A stretch of 56,197 nucleotides of DNA from Roseofilum capinflatum BLCC-M114 (GCF_030068505.1 NZ_JAQOSO010000019.1:1-56197), one strand, 5' to 3'. Shown: positions 25,486 to 35,566, numbered from the stretch's first letter. The notes: generated from the sequence alone by a model not told the origin. Program-made: numbers and translations.

Positions 25486-27948
25486 ATGAGTCAGGACACA
25501 GAACCAAACCAACCTCTACACCAACAGGCAATGGGCGATACCAGCACATCCGGTGAAGAGCATCGCACAACGGATCGGCATCTTCAGATTGACCAGCACC
25601 AGTTTATCTACAATTACTACTATCCATCCCAGACTCAGAGCGCCTCTAGCGAATCGAGAGAGGAACCGGATCGCTTACCCTGTCCCTATCGCGGGTTATT
25701 TCACTTTGGGCCCAAAGATGCCCAATTCTTCTTTGGACGGGAGCATTTTATAGACCAGCTCTATGAAGCCACGCAAACCCGGAACTTTATTCCGATTTTG
25801 GGCACTTCTGGCAGTGGCAAATCTTCCGTGGTTTTGGCTGGGTTAGTGCCAAAATTAAAGCAGGAAGGAGGGTGGCAGTTTACTTATTTTCGTCCAGGAG
25901 CAATTCGCAATAAAGATCGACAGAAGAGTTCTGATCCCTGGTTTGCGCTGGCTCAAGCCTTGGTTCCTCTGTATACTCCCAATTGGAATCAAACGCAACA
26001 GATTAAACAAAGCCATCAATTAGCAGATTTGCTCCGCAGTGGCGAGGTTTTGTTGTCCGATGTCATGGGCCAGATTAGCCATCATTATCCCCAATCTCGG
26101 TTACTCTTGATCGCCGATCAATTTGAAGAACTCTACACCGTTTGTGAGGATGAAGCCACTCCTGGCCAGTTTCTGGATTTGCTCATTGATACACTATGTG
26201 ATGGAGGGTCTGACTTGCCCTTGGTCTTGGTGCTGACGATGGGGATAGATGTTCTCGGTGATGCACTCTCCTATCCGCGTTTTGCCCAGGTGCTGCACTC
26301 GGATATGAAGTTGGGAGCGATGAGCCAGAGCCAACTGCGGGAGGTGATTGAGAAGCCCGCCCAACAATTGGGGGTGGAGTTTGAGCCAGATTTGGTCGCT
26401 AGGATTCTTGATGATATAGAGGAACCCGGAAACTTATCCTTACTGGAGTTTGCTCTGACGCAACTGTGGAAACAACGGCAGGGAAAACAGATTAATCTTG
26501 TGGCCTATCAAAAGATGGGTGGAGTCAAAGGGGCGTTAACTCGTCATGCAGATGGAGTGTTGAATCATTGGACTCTGGAGGAACAACAGCAAGTGCGGTC
26601 AATTTTGATGCGCTTGGTGAATCCGGGAGAAGAGACGAGGGGAAACACGGGCCGACCGGTGATGCAAAGGGAGTTAAGCGGATATCATCGGAAATTTGTG
26701 ACGACGTTAGCGGCTGAGGGGTTAGTGGTCACTTATAAGGATGGGAGGGGAGAAGAAACGGTTGAGGTCGTTCATGAAACCCTGATTCGCTACTGGGGAC
26801 AATTCAGAACTTGGGTGAATGAGAATCGAGAGATGATGAGCATGGCTGGCCAACTGGAAAGGGCAGCGAAAGAGTGGGATAACCGAGGTAGAAGTCAAGA
26901 TGGTTTGTTGCAGGGAAGGCGGTTGCAAGAGGGGAAAAAATTTGAAGCCGAATATGGAGACGATTATCCCCTGTCGGCACGGGTAACTGAATGGATACAG
27001 GCGAGTGTTCGACAGAGATGGCGAAATCGCTTCAAGTTAGGGTGGCTGGTGGTGATTCCTATGGCTATTATATGGGCGATCGCTGAACCAAGAATTAGAG
27101 CATCCAGAATTGAACAGGCTTATAACATTCTAGAATCTGGTTCTTGGGCAGAAAAGCCCAAGGTAGCTCGTTATCTGACTAGCGGTTGTCGTTGGCCAGA
27201 TCGATTCGTTGATTTCATGCCTCTGGTCTTCGGTAATTGTGAGAGTCTCAGAGAGGCTAACCTCAGTGGAGCTAACCTCAGTGAAGTCAACCTCAGAGAC
27301 GCTAACCTCAGTGGAGCTAATCTCAGTGGGGCCAACCTCAGTGGCGCGACCCTGATTAACTCCACCCTCAGTGGAGTGAACCTCAGTGGAACTAACCTCA
27401 GTCAAGTTGACCTCAGTCAAGCTGACCTGAGTGGAGCTACCCTGAGTGGAGCTACCCTCACTCAAGCTGACCTGAGTGGAGCCACCCTCAGTCAAGCGAA
27501 CCTGAGTGAGGCCAACCTAATTGAAGTTAACCTAATTGATACTAACTTGATTGATACCAACCTCCATAGAGCCAACCTCAGTGGAGCCAACCTGATTGAA
27601 GTTAACCTTTGGGGAGCGAACCTGAGTAGAGCGAACCTGAATCGAGCGAACCTCAGTCAAGCTACCCTGTGGCAAGCGAACCTCAGTGGAGCCAGCCTCT
27701 GGGGAGCTGATCTGAGTGAAACTGACTTCAGTGGAGCTGACCTTGGTGGAGCCGACCTCAGTGATGCCTACCTTGGTGGAGCCGACTTTCGGGCAGAGGA
27801 AAAGTGGGGACAAGTGAAACACTTAACCCCTGAGCAAGTTAAATTGGCTTGTAGTTGGCAAGATGTACAATTTGATCCAGAATTCTTACAAGCCTTGAAT
27901 GAATCTGGTGACCCCCAAGAGTCACCGGACTGTAGTCGTTGGGAGTAG
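25486..27948 (+). CDS. STAND NTPase (nSTAND1-like) with pentapeptide repeats
   Basis: 820 residues. A short N-terminal part with IDQHQFIYNYYY resembles small effector-linked adaptor segments. The NTPase begins with PCPYRGLFHFGPKDAQFFFGRE, then Walker A GTSGSGKSS (about 104-112) and Walker B LLLIADQFEELY; a winged-helix-like region follows to about 470. One membrane segment lies at about 510-530 and about 40 pentapeptides fill 585-775, closed by the cap LTPEQVKLACSW...DCSRWE. STAND ATPases act as inducible switches; the beta-helix, placed where WD40 or TPR sensors usually sit, may be the sensor. Downstream of the CHAT gene it may gate the peptidase. The membrane-pentapeptide module is shared with the protein at 20745. 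Confidence 0.9.
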   Translation: MSQDTEPNQPLHQQAMGDTSTSGEEHRTTDRHLQIDQHQFIYNYYYPSQTQSASSESREEPDRLPCPYRGLFHFGPKDAQFFFGREHFIDQLYEATQTRNFIPILGTSGSGKSSVVLAGLVPKLKQEGGWQFTYFRPGAIRNKDRQKSSDPWFALAQALVPLYTPNWNQTQQIKQSHQLADLLRSGEVLLSDVMGQISHHYPQSRLLLIADQFEELYTVCEDEATPGQFLDLLIDTLCDGGSDLPLVLVLTMGIDVLGDALSYPRFAQVLHSDMKLGAMSQSQLREVIEKPAQQLGVEFEPDLVARILDDIEEPGNLSLLEFALTQLWKQRQGKQINLVAYQKMGGVKGALTRHADGVLNHWTLEEQQQVRSILMRLVNPGEETRGNTGRPVMQRELSGYHRKFVTTLAAEGLVVTYKDGRGEETVEVVHETLIRYWGQFRTWVNENREMMSMAGQLERAAKEWDNRGRSQDGLLQGRRLQEGKKFEAEYGDDYPLSARVTEWIQASVRQRWRNRFKLGWLVVIPMAIIWAIAEPRIRASRIEQAYNILESGSWAEKPKVARYLTSGCRWPDRFVDFMPLVFGNCESLREANLSGANLSEVNLRDANLSGANLSGANLSGATLINSTLSGVNLSGTNLSQVDLSQADLSGATLSGATLTQADLSGATLSQANLSEANLIEVNLIDTNLIDTNLHRANLSGANLIEVNLWGANLSRANLNRANLSQATLWQANLSGASLWGADLSETDFSGADLGGADLSDAYLGGADFRAEEKWGQVKHLTPEQVKLACSWQDVQFDPEFLQALNESGDPQESPDCSRWE

Positions 27949-27966
27949 AACGATTCACCCTAGGGA

Positions 27967-28029
27967 ATTGTGGAAATCCTTGCTCCTTTGATTCCAGAAA
28001 TCAGATATGGCTCTAGGGTGGCGATCGCT
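27967..28029 (+). pseudogene. 3' fragment of the gene found intact at 31756
   Basis: The 21 codons read IVEILAPLIPEIRYGSRVAIA, against IIEILAPLIPEIRYGSRVEIE in the intact protein (nt 32122-32184). No start or upstream part is present. The DUF928 and CHASE2 kinase genes therefore lie between a relic and a full copy of the same 3' end. Confidence 0.8.
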
Positions 28030-28145
28030 TCATCAACTCTTCAAGCAACAGTTGCCATTCTTTACCGAAACTTGTTGGATTTTTATCAAAAAAGCCAGCA
28101 CAATAGAATAAAGACCTCTGTCAACGCTCATCTAAGCCTATCCCT

Positions 28146-28859
28146 ATGAGACAACCCTTTTCAGTTTCTCGATTCGGACTGCTGGGTTTAATCACAGCAG
28201 TTACCCTAACTGTAATGGCAACTTCCGCACCCGCCGTGATTTTTGAACCGCCAGAAGATCAAGCGCCCGACTCCACATTAGGGGGAGGCTCGCGAGATCT
28301 ACAGCAGTGCGTCTCTGCTCCTCAAGACGGTATACCCTCAGTGACTCCCTTACTTCCAGAGACCGAGATCGGTTTTACCGTTGCCCAAAAGCCAACGATT
28401 TATGTCTACGTTCCCCAAACTTTAGCTAAAAAGATGTTTTTTAGTTTGCAAACGGAGACCGGAGAACACCATTATCAGCAGGAAATGGAGCTACCAGAAA
28501 CTCCTGGAATTATAGGATTTCAAGTCCCAGAAGATGCACCACCCTTAAAAGAAAATACGAATTATAAATGGACGATCGCCTTCATTTGCGGGGAAAGCTT
28601 GGAACCAGATAGCCCAGAATATACGGGCTGGATTCGTCGCTTACCCCAAGAAGAGTATTCGATTGCCACCGATCTTTCCTTAAAACAAGTGGAAGATCTC
28701 GCTGAAGCTAAACTTTGGTATGACACGGTTTTTTCTTTAGTGCAATTAAAAAACCAAGAACCAGATAATCCAGTGTTGAGCCAAAATTGGACAGAGTTAT
28801 TAACATCCGTTGGACTTGAGGCGATCGCCAATCAACCCATCCTCACCGGGCAACCTTAA
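28146..28859 (+). CDS. DUF928 family secreted protein
   Basis: 237 residues with a signal peptide (hydrophobic about 11-30, cleavage near APA). The DUF928 hallmarks are visible: GGGSRD near the start of the mature part, PTIYVYVPQT, a beta-rich middle (GIIGFQVPED, YKWTIAFICG), and the C-terminal helical part with AKLWYDTVF. DUF928 is of unknown function, probably periplasmic, and recurs beside CHASE2 kinases or CHAT proteins. Here the CHASE2 kinase gene begins only 30 bases downstream, so the pair is likely one operon and this protein may be a ligand-side partner of the CHASE2 domain. Confidence 0.9.
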   Translation: MRQPFSVSRFGLLGLITAVTLTVMATSAPAVIFEPPEDQAPDSTLGGGSRDLQQCVSAPQDGIPSVTPLLPETEIGFTVAQKPTIYVYVPQTLAKKMFFSLQTETGEHHYQQEMELPETPGIIGFQVPEDAPPLKENTNYKWTIAFICGESLEPDSPEYTGWIRRLPQEEYSIATDLSLKQVEDLAEAKLWYDTVFSLVQLKNQEPDNPVLSQNWTELLTSVGLEAIANQPILTGQP

Positions 28860-28889
28860 GCTGTGCGTACTCAGATCTAGTAACTTTCT

Positions 28890-31682
28890 ATGTGGCATCA
28901 TCTCAAGGTAATCTTTCAGCAATGGCAACCCTTGTTTACCATTGCTCCAAGCGTCACCGCTACGGTGATGGTTGCGGGAATGGCTGGAGGATTTCAACTG
29001 CTCGAATGGGCAACCCTAGACCAGTTTTTTCGCTATCGTCCCTTAGAAGATCCAGAACAACGAATTACTGCCATCACCATCGACGATCGCGATATTCATG
29101 AAATGGGAACTTGGCCCCTCAGTGATGGCACATTAGCCCAAATGATTTCTATCCTCAATCAACACAATCCGAGGGTGATTGGTTTAGATTTATATCGGGA
29201 TCTACCGGTGGCTCCAGGGACTGAAGACTGGATGCAGGTCATGGCTCAAACGCCCCATCTAATCGGGATTAAAAAAGCGGTAGGACAACGGGTTGCGCCC
29301 CCTTCTGCCCTAGAGGAAAATCAGCAAGTTGCTCTAGCAGATTTGGTAGTCGATGCAGATTCTAAAATCCGACGGGCGCTGATTGTCTCTTTGGATGAAA
29401 ATGGCCAATTGTTTCCCACGTTGGGAGTACGCACGAGTTTAGATTATTTGCGTGAGGAAGGAATTGAGTTAACAACCCTTGATTCAGAGCGCAAGTTTTA
29501 TGAGTTAGGAAAAGCCATATTTCGTCCCTTAACCTCAAAAAATGGCAGTTATCGCCAAGCAGATTTAGGAGGTTATCAAATTCTGCTCAATTATCGGGGA
29601 ACTGAAGATCGATTTGACTCCCTAACGATTACGGAATTGCTTAAAGGAGAGTTCGATCCAGAGTTGATTCGCGATCGCCTGATTCTCATCGGCTCCGTAG
29701 CTCACAGCACCAATGATTTTTTTCATACCCCCTACAGTAATCGTAATCAAGAGACCTCCGAGCCGATGCCGGGGGTTTTTATTCACGCCAATATTGCCAG
29801 CCTGATGTTAAGCGCTGCCCTAGATGGCCGCCCGTTATTATCCGTATTATCTTTACCCTTAAAAGGTCTTTGGGTCTTCTTTTGGTCTGAGGTAGGAGTG
29901 CTGTTAAGTTGGATACTCCCGACTATTAAACTCTCACCAACTCGCAGTTTTCCCGGTCTCACTATTTTAGCCGTTAGTGCCAGTGGCATCATCCTTTTTG
30001 GGGCTGGCTATGGTGCGTTTTTAATCGGATGGTGGATTCCGGTGATTGCCCCCCTCTCTGCGTTAACGGTTGCCGCCATTCTGGGCACGAATAGCCGCTA
30101 TCAACGGCAATTACAACAGGCCAATGAGCAATTACAGGACTATTCTCATACCTTAGAGGAAAAAGTGCGCGATCGCACCCAAGAGCTGGAACAGGCTAAA
30201 ATCGCCGCCGATAGTGCCAATCAAGCCAAAAGTGAATTTTTAGCCAACATGAGTCATGAACTGCGGACTCCCCTGAATGGGATTTTAGGCTATACGCAGA
30301 TTCTCCAGCGAGCTGATAATCTCCTTAAAGTTCAACAAGATGGGATTCAGATTATTCATCAATGTGGATCTCATTTGCTGACGTTAATTAATGATATCTT
30401 AGACCTATCCAAAATTGAAGCTAGAAAGCTAGAACTACAAAACTCTTATTTTCATTTTCCCTCATTTTTGATGGGCATTGTCGAAATGTTTCGCCTGCGA
30501 GCGCAACAAAAAAATATTGAATTTATCTATCAGCCAGATACCCGTCTTCCCGTTGGCGTTTATGCTGACGAAAAACGTCTGCGACAAGTATTAATCAATC
30601 TCCTCGGAAATGCCATTAAATTTACAGATCAGGGACAAGTTATTTTTAAGGTCACTCAACAGAATATAGAATCAGTAAAACCTTTAGATCACACTTCAAA
30701 TGCCTATCAACAGGTCTGCATTCATATTGAAATCGAAGACACCGGCATCGGCATGACTGGCGATCAAATGACACAAATATTCAAACCCTTTGAACAGGTT
30801 GGAGAAGGGAAAAGACAGTTAGAAGGCACTGGCTTAGGGCTAACCATCAGCCAAAAAATTGTAGCCTTAATGGGGAGTCAGATCCAGGTAGACAGTAGTC
30901 TAGGAGAAGGAAGTCGCTTTTGGGTTGATTTACCGTTGAATGTAGCCGCCGAATGGGAACATCCATCCTCTAACGATCGAGATAAAATTGTCGGTTTCCA
31001 AGGAGAGGCTAAAACAATTCTTATCGTGGATGATAAGTGGGAAAATCGCTCCATTATAATTAGCTTGTTAGAATCTGTAGGGTTTAGGTGTCTTCAAGCT
31101 AATCACGGTGAGGAAGCATTGGCGCAAATGGAGAACTATAAACCCGATTTGATCATTACGAATATCATGATGCCGGTGATGGATGGATTGAATTTGATTA
31201 AAACCGTGCGCCACTCCTCAAATTGGAAAGATATCCCGATTATTGTTTCATCAGCTAAGGTTTTTGCTACGGATCAAGAACAGAGTTTACAAGTGGGTGG
31301 GGATGCTTTTTTACCAAAACCCGTACAAGTCGATCTTTTGTTTTCTTATTTACAAAAATGCTTGCATTTAGAATGGATTTATGAAAATCAAGAATCGGTT
31401 GATTTTGGGGTTAAAGCAGAGAGGGAGACAACGGATTTATCGGGGAATACTCTTCTTGAAGAACCTATGGTTTTCCCGAAACAGGAGGTTTTAGAGGAAT
31501 TACTGAATTTAGCTCTAAGAGGCAACATTCAGAAGTTGGGTAAAGAGGCGATTGCTCTGCAAAAGGATCGCTCGATCTATGTCTCTTTTGCGCTCAAGCT
31601 GCAAGAGTTGGCTGATAACTTTCAACTCAAAGAAATTCGCCTTTTGATCCAATCTGGTTTAAATACAAAAATTAAACGTTAA
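28890..31682 (+). CDS. CHASE2 hybrid sensor histidine kinase with degenerate receiver
   Basis: 930 residues. TM1 (about 20-42), an extracytoplasmic CHASE2 domain (about 45-310), two to three membrane segments (about 320-395), a short coiled coil, HisKA with [12 protein letters not shown] (phospho-His about 456), HATPase with N box [24 protein letters not shown] and GTGLGLTI, then a receiver-like domain (about 709-825) and a helical tail of about 100 residues. In the receiver the acidic pair (VDD) and the Lys (LPKPV) are kept but the phospho-acceptor position reads ITNIMMP, Asn758 instead of Asp. The receiver probably cannot be phosphorylated in the usual way and may serve as a regulator or docking site. 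Cotranscription with DUF928 is likely. Confidence 0.92.
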   Translation: MWHHLKVIFQQWQPLFTIAPSVTATVMVAGMAGGFQLLEWATLDQFFRYRPLEDPEQRITAITIDDRDIHEMGTWPLSDGTLAQMISILNQHNPRVIGLDLYRDLPVAPGTEDWMQVMAQTPHLIGIKKAVGQRVAPPSALEENQQVALADLVVDADSKIRRALIVSLDENGQLFPTLGVRTSLDYLREEGIELTTLDSERKFYELGKAIFRPLTSKNGSYRQADLGGYQILLNYRGTEDRFDSLTITELLKGEFDPELIRDRLILIGSVAHSTNDFFHTPYSNRNQETSEPMPGVFIHANIASLMLSAALDGRPLLSVLSLPLKGLWVFFWSEVGVLLSWILPTIKLSPTRSFPGLTILAVSASGIILFGAGYGAFLIGWWIPVIAPLSALTVAAILGTNSRYQRQLQQANEQLQDYSHTLEEKVRDRTQELEQAKIAADSANQAKSEFLANMSHELRTPLNGILGYTQILQRADNLLKVQQDGIQIIHQCGSHLLTLINDILDLSKIEARKLELQNSYFHFPSFLMGIVEMFRLRAQQKNIEFIYQPDTRLPVGVYADEKRLRQVLINLLGNAIKFTDQGQVIFKVTQQNIESVKPLDHTSNAYQQVCIHIEIEDTGIGMTGDQMTQIFKPFEQVGEGKRQLEGTGLGLTISQKIVALMGSQIQVDSSLGEGSRFWVDLPLNVAAEWEHPSSNDRDKIVGFQGEAKTILIVDDKWENRSIIISLLESVGFRCLQANHGEEALAQMENYKPDLIITNIMMPVMDGLNLIKTVRHSSNWKDIPIIVSSAKVFATDQEQSLQVGGDAFLPKPVQVDLLFSYLQKCLHLEWIYENQESVDFGVKAERETTDLSGNTLLEEPMVFPKQEVLEELLNLALRGNIQKLGKEAIALQKDRSIYVSFALKLQELADNFQLKEIRLLIQSGLNTKIKR

Positions 31683-31755
31683 TTAAAGTGACAGTTTTTT
31701 TTATAAACAAGTGAAAAAAAGCTATAATAGAATAAGTAATAATGGCATAATCTAG

Positions 31756-32223
31756 ATGATCGATCGCTCTTGGCAAAAGGTAGATGGGATTATACAACCG
31801 GGACATCAGATTGCTTCTGGATCTGCGTTAGAGAGTCCCTATCCTAGGGGAAGTATAGAAATGCAGACTCCATTTTTCAAAGCCTTGGGTCTAGATATAA
31901 CCCCCTTTTTTCAGGGAACCTTGAATGTTTCCATTGAACCCAAAACATTTGAGATTGTGGAACCTGAATTTACGTTTCAGCAAGTGAAGTGGATTGAGAA
32001 TAATCCCCCTGAAGATTTTTCGTTTTCACGGTGTAGAGTATTATTTGAAGGGGCAAAATATGATGGTTTAATCTATTACCCTCATCCTGAAACGAAGATC
32101 CGTCACTTTCACAATCCATCAATTATTGAAATCTTGGCCCCATTGATCCCTGAAATCAGATATGGATCGAGAGTCGAGATCGAATACAATCCGTTAGAAA
32201 TCAGAATCAATTTAAACGATTAA
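31756..32223 (+). CDS. Hypothetical protein, weakly DUF120/riboflavin-kinase-like
   Basis: 155 residues, soluble. I cannot name a family with confidence. The stretch FFKALGLDITPFFQGTLNVSI resembles the G-T-L-N segment of CTP-dependent riboflavin kinases (DUF120 fold), followed by a beta-rich C-terminus (DGLIYYPHPETK, IIEILAPLIPEIRYGSRVEI). No nucleotide-binding motif is obvious. It follows the CHASE2 kinase by 73 bases. A copy of its 3' end lies at 27967. Confidence 0.6.
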   Translation: MIDRSWQKVDGIIQPGHQIASGSALESPYPRGSIEMQTPFFKALGLDITPFFQGTLNVSIEPKTFEIVEPEFTFQQVKWIENNPPEDFSFSRCRVLFEGAKYDGLIYYPHPETKIRHFHNPSIIEILAPLIPEIRYGSRVEIEYNPLEIRINLND

Positions 32224-32631
32224 ATTGTCATTGCGACCGGAGGGAAGCATTCGCGCTTCGCGCATACTTCGTATTCATGTCCGCGAAGCGGAAACGCCAA
32301 GATTGGGGGATTTTGCGATTGCTTCATTCCACTTTCGGCTGTCGCCGACATAAACGTTCCATTCGCAATGACTTATCTGAATAAGACTGTACTCCGTTAC
32401 AGCGCAAAGCGCTGTATTCTGTTTTGGAGAGAATTTGTAACAAATATTGACATTTGAAAGCTTGTATAGCAATTCTCTCTTTGATGGAGTACATCTTGAA
32501 GACCTAAACCCTAAGCCATACAAGCTCTTGCCTATTGCCTATTGCCTCTTGCCTAGCGCGAAGCGCTATAGACTGACCGAAAATTGGCGGTAAACTCAAG
32601 AAGGAAGCGTTTATGGAAAGAGGCAGCGTTT
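32224..32631. repeat. Intergenic region with TCATTGCGA-type palindrome and STRR
   Basis: No gene is supported. At 32226-32373 lies a long hyphenated palindrome with ends TCATTGCGACC... and ...TTCGCAATGAC enclosing GCAATCGC-like inner arms; a shorter copy is at 52848-52924. This element type is widespread in bacterial genomes. A heptamer tract (TTGCCTA)n occupies about 32527-32555. The promoter of the downstream mutase must lie within this repeat-rich leader. Confidence 0.7.
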
Positions 32632-34107
32632 ATGGTAGTAACGTCTTTTAAGAACCCAATTAAATTTGGTACAGATGGCTGGCGAGGGGTGATTGCGGCA
32701 GATTTTACCATGGAACGGGTGGCTCAAGTTGCGCCGATCGCCGCCCAGATTCTAGCAGAAGTCTATGGCGATCGCGACAGCGAAACGGAGTTTTATCACA
32801 GCGATCGTACCGTAATTGTGGGCCACGATCGCCGATTTCTAGCGGAAGAATTTGCCCAAGTCGCTGCTGAAGCCATTCAAAATGCCGGTTTTAATGTCCT
32901 CCTCACGAATACCTACGCCCCTACTCCCGCCTTTAGTTGGGCTGCCAAAGAAAAAGGGGCCCTCGGTGCAATTGTGATGACCGCTTCCCATAACCCCGGT
33001 AAATATCTGGGCTTAAAAGTCAAAGGAGCCTTTGGCGGTTCCGTGTCCCCAAACGTGACCCAAAAAATAGAAGCTCGACTCAGCCAAGATCTGCCCCCTG
33101 CTCCACAACCGGGAACCCTAGAGTCCTTCGATCCTTGGCCCTCCTATTGTGAAATTCTGCGCTCTAAAGTGGATATTGGAGCCATTCAAGCAGCCATTGT
33201 TCAAGGTAAATTAACCGTCTTTGCCGATGTCATGCATGGCGCAGCCGGTGGAGGACTGGCGAAAATTTTAGGGGTGGATATTCGAGAATTAAATAGCGAT
33301 CGCGACCCCCTGTTTGATGGCGGTGCGCCCGAACCCCTACCCAAATACTTACCCCAATTATTAGAGGATATGAAGAACTTTTCTACCTCCGCAGAAAGTT
33401 CCGATTTAGTCACCGGTTTAGTTTTTGATGGCGATAGCGATCGCATTGCGGCCATTGACAAAGATGGCACATACATGAGTACCCAAATTCTCATCCCTGT
33501 CCTCATCGAACATTTAGCCACCCGACGGGGGTTTACCGGGGAAGTGGTAAAAACCATCAGTGGCTCCGATCTGATGCCCAAAGTCGCCCAACTTTATAAC
33601 CTATCTGTCCATGAAACGGCGATCGGGTATAAATATATCGCCGATCGCATGTTAGAACATTCCGTCCTCATCGGCGGTGAAGAATCCGGGGGTGTGGGTT
33701 ATAACACCCATATTCCCGAACGGGATGCCCTGCTATCCGCCCTCTATGTCCTCGAAGCCGTTGTTCAGTCTGGGCAAAACCTCGGTTATCTGTATCATCA
33801 ACTGCAAGAAACAACCGGATTTTCCTCCATGTACGATCGCATCGATCTCCCCTTAGCCAGCATGGACGTGCGATCGCGTCTTTTACAAGAATTAGAAACC
33901 AATCCCCTCATCGAAATTGCCGGAAAAGCTGTTACCGACTGCAATACCATTGACGGTTATAAATTCCGATTATCCGATGGCAGTTGGCTCCTCGTTCGCT
34001 TTAGTGGAACCGAACCCGTTTTACGTCTTTACTGTGAAGCCGCAACCCTAGAAAACGTCCATGAAACCTTAAATTGGATTAAGGATTGGGCAAATAAATT
34101 CACTTAA
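32632..34107 (+). CDS. Phosphoglucomutase/phosphomannomutase family protein
   Basis: 491 residues from the ATG at 32632; a longer frame from a TTG at 32584 has no support. Alpha-D-phosphohexomutase: it interconverts hexose 1- and 6-phosphates. Seen: KFGTDGWRG, the phospho-Ser loop TASHNPG, the metal loop DGDSDRIA, the sugar-binding loop GGEESGGVG, and the phosphate-binding loop RFSGTEPVLRLY. All four active-site loops are intact. It feeds glycogen, nucleotide-sugar and cell-envelope synthesis. A hairpin with a short T-rich tail follows at 34137. Confidence 0.95.
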   Translation: MVVTSFKNPIKFGTDGWRGVIAADFTMERVAQVAPIAAQILAEVYGDRDSETEFYHSDRTVIVGHDRRFLAEEFAQVAAEAIQNAGFNVLLTNTYAPTPAFSWAAKEKGALGAIVMTASHNPGKYLGLKVKGAFGGSVSPNVTQKIEARLSQDLPPAPQPGTLESFDPWPSYCEILRSKVDIGAIQAAIVQGKLTVFADVMHGAAGGGLAKILGVDIRELNSDRDPLFDGGAPEPLPKYLPQLLEDMKNFSTSAESSDLVTGLVFDGDSDRIAAIDKDGTYMSTQILIPVLIEHLATRRGFTGEVVKTISGSDLMPKVAQLYNLSVHETAIGYKYIADRMLEHSVLIGGEESGGVGYNTHIPERDALLSALYVLEAVVQSGQNLGYLYHQLQETTGFSSMYDRIDLPLASMDVRSRLLQELETNPLIEIAGKAVTDCNTIDGYKFRLSDGSWLLVRFSGTEPVLRLYCEAATLENVHETLNWIKDWANKFT

Positions 34108-34136
34108 AACTCCCATTCTTGATAACAAGATACAAA

Positions 34137-34165
34137 ACAAGGGGCTTAGAGTCCCTTGTCTTATT
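34137..34165 (+). terminator. Probable rho-independent terminator of the hexomutase gene
   Basis: Stem ACAAGGG(G)/(T)CCCTTGT with a short loop, followed by CTTATTT. It lies 30 bases after the stop codon at 34107 and before the devC gene. Confidence 0.65.
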
Positions 34166-34273
34166 TGAGAACAGGGTGCAGTGCATTTTGGCTAAAATTT
34201 ACGGATAACGCAAGATTGAGGTCTCACCTGATGACTTAAGATCTTACCAATTCACCCATCAATTAAAATAAAC

Positions 34274-35452
34274 ATGCTTCGTTTCCTCAAAAACTTAACC
34301 CGCCGAACTCCCCTTGGATTTCTCCAACTCAGTCACGATAAAACCCGGCTGTTAATCGCCATTTCCGGCATTGCCTTTGCCGATCTTTTAATCTTCATGC
34401 AACTCGGATTTCAGACCGCCCTTTATAACAGTAATACCCGGCTACATAATGCCTTAGATGCCGATATTATTCTTCTGAGTCCCCAAGCGCGAAATTTAAT
34501 CGATTTAAGTACCATTACCCGTCGCCGATTATATCAAGCCATGGACGTGCCAGGAGTCGCGGATGCTCAACCGCTTTATGTGAATATTGCGGACTGGAAA
34601 ATCCCCGGCAGTGGACGAGCGACTAAGATTTTAGTGTTAGGCTTTAATCCCGATCGCCCCCCCTTCAAAATCGCGGGTTTAGATCAACACAACTCTCTCA
34701 TTAAATTACCGGATACCGTCGTCTTTGACCGAGCGGCGCGAGGCAACTATAGTTATGCCATAGACCAAATTTTAGCGGGTGAAACGGCTACAACAGAGGT
34801 AGAAAATCATCAGATTGAAATCGCGGGACTGTATGAAATTGGCGCATCCTTTGCAGCCGATGGTACGATTATGACCAGCGATCGCAATTTTATCCGCATC
34901 TTTTCCCCTCGTCGGGATGCGGGAGGAGTCAATGCAGGGTTAGTCTATTTGGAACCCGGAGCCGATCCGCAAGTCGTAGCCGATCTGCTCAAAAGCCGCT
35001 TACCGGAAGATGTACAGGTGTTAACCCATGAGGAATTTATCGCCTTTGAAAAAGAATATTGGTCAACCAATACCGCGATCGGGTTTGTGTTTCGCGTCGG
35101 CGCAGTCATGGGTTTTTTAGTCGGCTTAATTATTGTCTATCAAGTGTTATCCACAGATGTGGCCGATCACTTGGGAGAATATGCCACATTTAAGGCCATG
35201 GGTTACCAACAAACCTATTTATTAGGGATTGTTTTTGAAGAGGCTATAATTCTAGCAGTAATCGGCTTTTTCCCCGGTTTAGTCGTTTCCATGGGATTAT
35301 ACCGTCTCACCCGTCAGGCGACCAATTTACCCATGTATATGACCCTTTCGCGAGCGGTGTTTGTCCTAATTTTAACGATTGTCATGTGCAATTTGTCCGG
35401 AGCGATCGCCACCCGCAGACTACAAGCAGCCGATCCGGCCGATTTGTTTTAA
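34274..35452 (+). CDS. devC: DevC-like ABC exporter permease
   Basis: 392 residues with four membrane segments (about 24-45, 270-292, 315-342, 360-378) and a large extracytoplasmic domain between the first two, the layout of DevC/MacB-FtsX permeases. The start TPLGFLQLSHDKTRLLIAISGIAFADLLIFMQLG is highly typical of DevC. In heterocystous cyanobacteria DevBCA exports glycolipid; related sets in other cyanobacteria export other substrates. The ATPase gene follows, but a membrane-fusion DevB gene is not present on either side. Confidence 0.92.
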   Translation: MLRFLKNLTRRTPLGFLQLSHDKTRLLIAISGIAFADLLIFMQLGFQTALYNSNTRLHNALDADIILLSPQARNLIDLSTITRRRLYQAMDVPGVADAQPLYVNIADWKIPGSGRATKILVLGFNPDRPPFKIAGLDQHNSLIKLPDTVVFDRAARGNYSYAIDQILAGETATTEVENHQIEIAGLYEIGASFAADGTIMTSDRNFIRIFSPRRDAGGVNAGLVYLEPGADPQVVADLLKSRLPEDVQVLTHEEFIAFEKEYWSTNTAIGFVFRVGAVMGFLVGLIIVYQVLSTDVADHLGEYATFKAMGYQQTYLLGIVFEEAIILAVIGFFPGLVVSMGLYRLTRQATNLPMYMTLSRAVFVLILTIVMCNLSGAIATRRLQAADPADLF

Positions 35453-35460
35453 CCGCTTGC

Positions 35461-35566
35461 CCTCATCCCCTAGCCCCTTCTCCCACAGGAGAAGGGGGAA
35501 AGTCCCTCTCCCATGGGAGAGGGATTTTCCGCAAAGCGGACATGAAAGGGAGAGGGCAAGATCAAG
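35461..35566. repeat. Dispersed palindrome between devC and devA
   Basis: CCTCATCCCC...CTTCTCCCACAGGAGAAGGGGG and CCCTCTCCCATGGGAGAGGGATTTTCCGCAAAGCGGACATGAAAGGGAGAGGGC arms form a hyphenated palindrome matching the interior of the elements at 50904 and 52669. A frame that extends devA upstream through it is not genuine. The insertion separates two genes that should be cotranscribed and may form an mRNA hairpin between them. Confidence 0.8.

Noticed and set aside
27130-27822. Antisense ORFs within the STAND pentapeptide region
   Set aside because: Same cause: periodic repeat DNA keeps other frames open. The plus-strand frame has clear NTPase and pentapeptide motifs.
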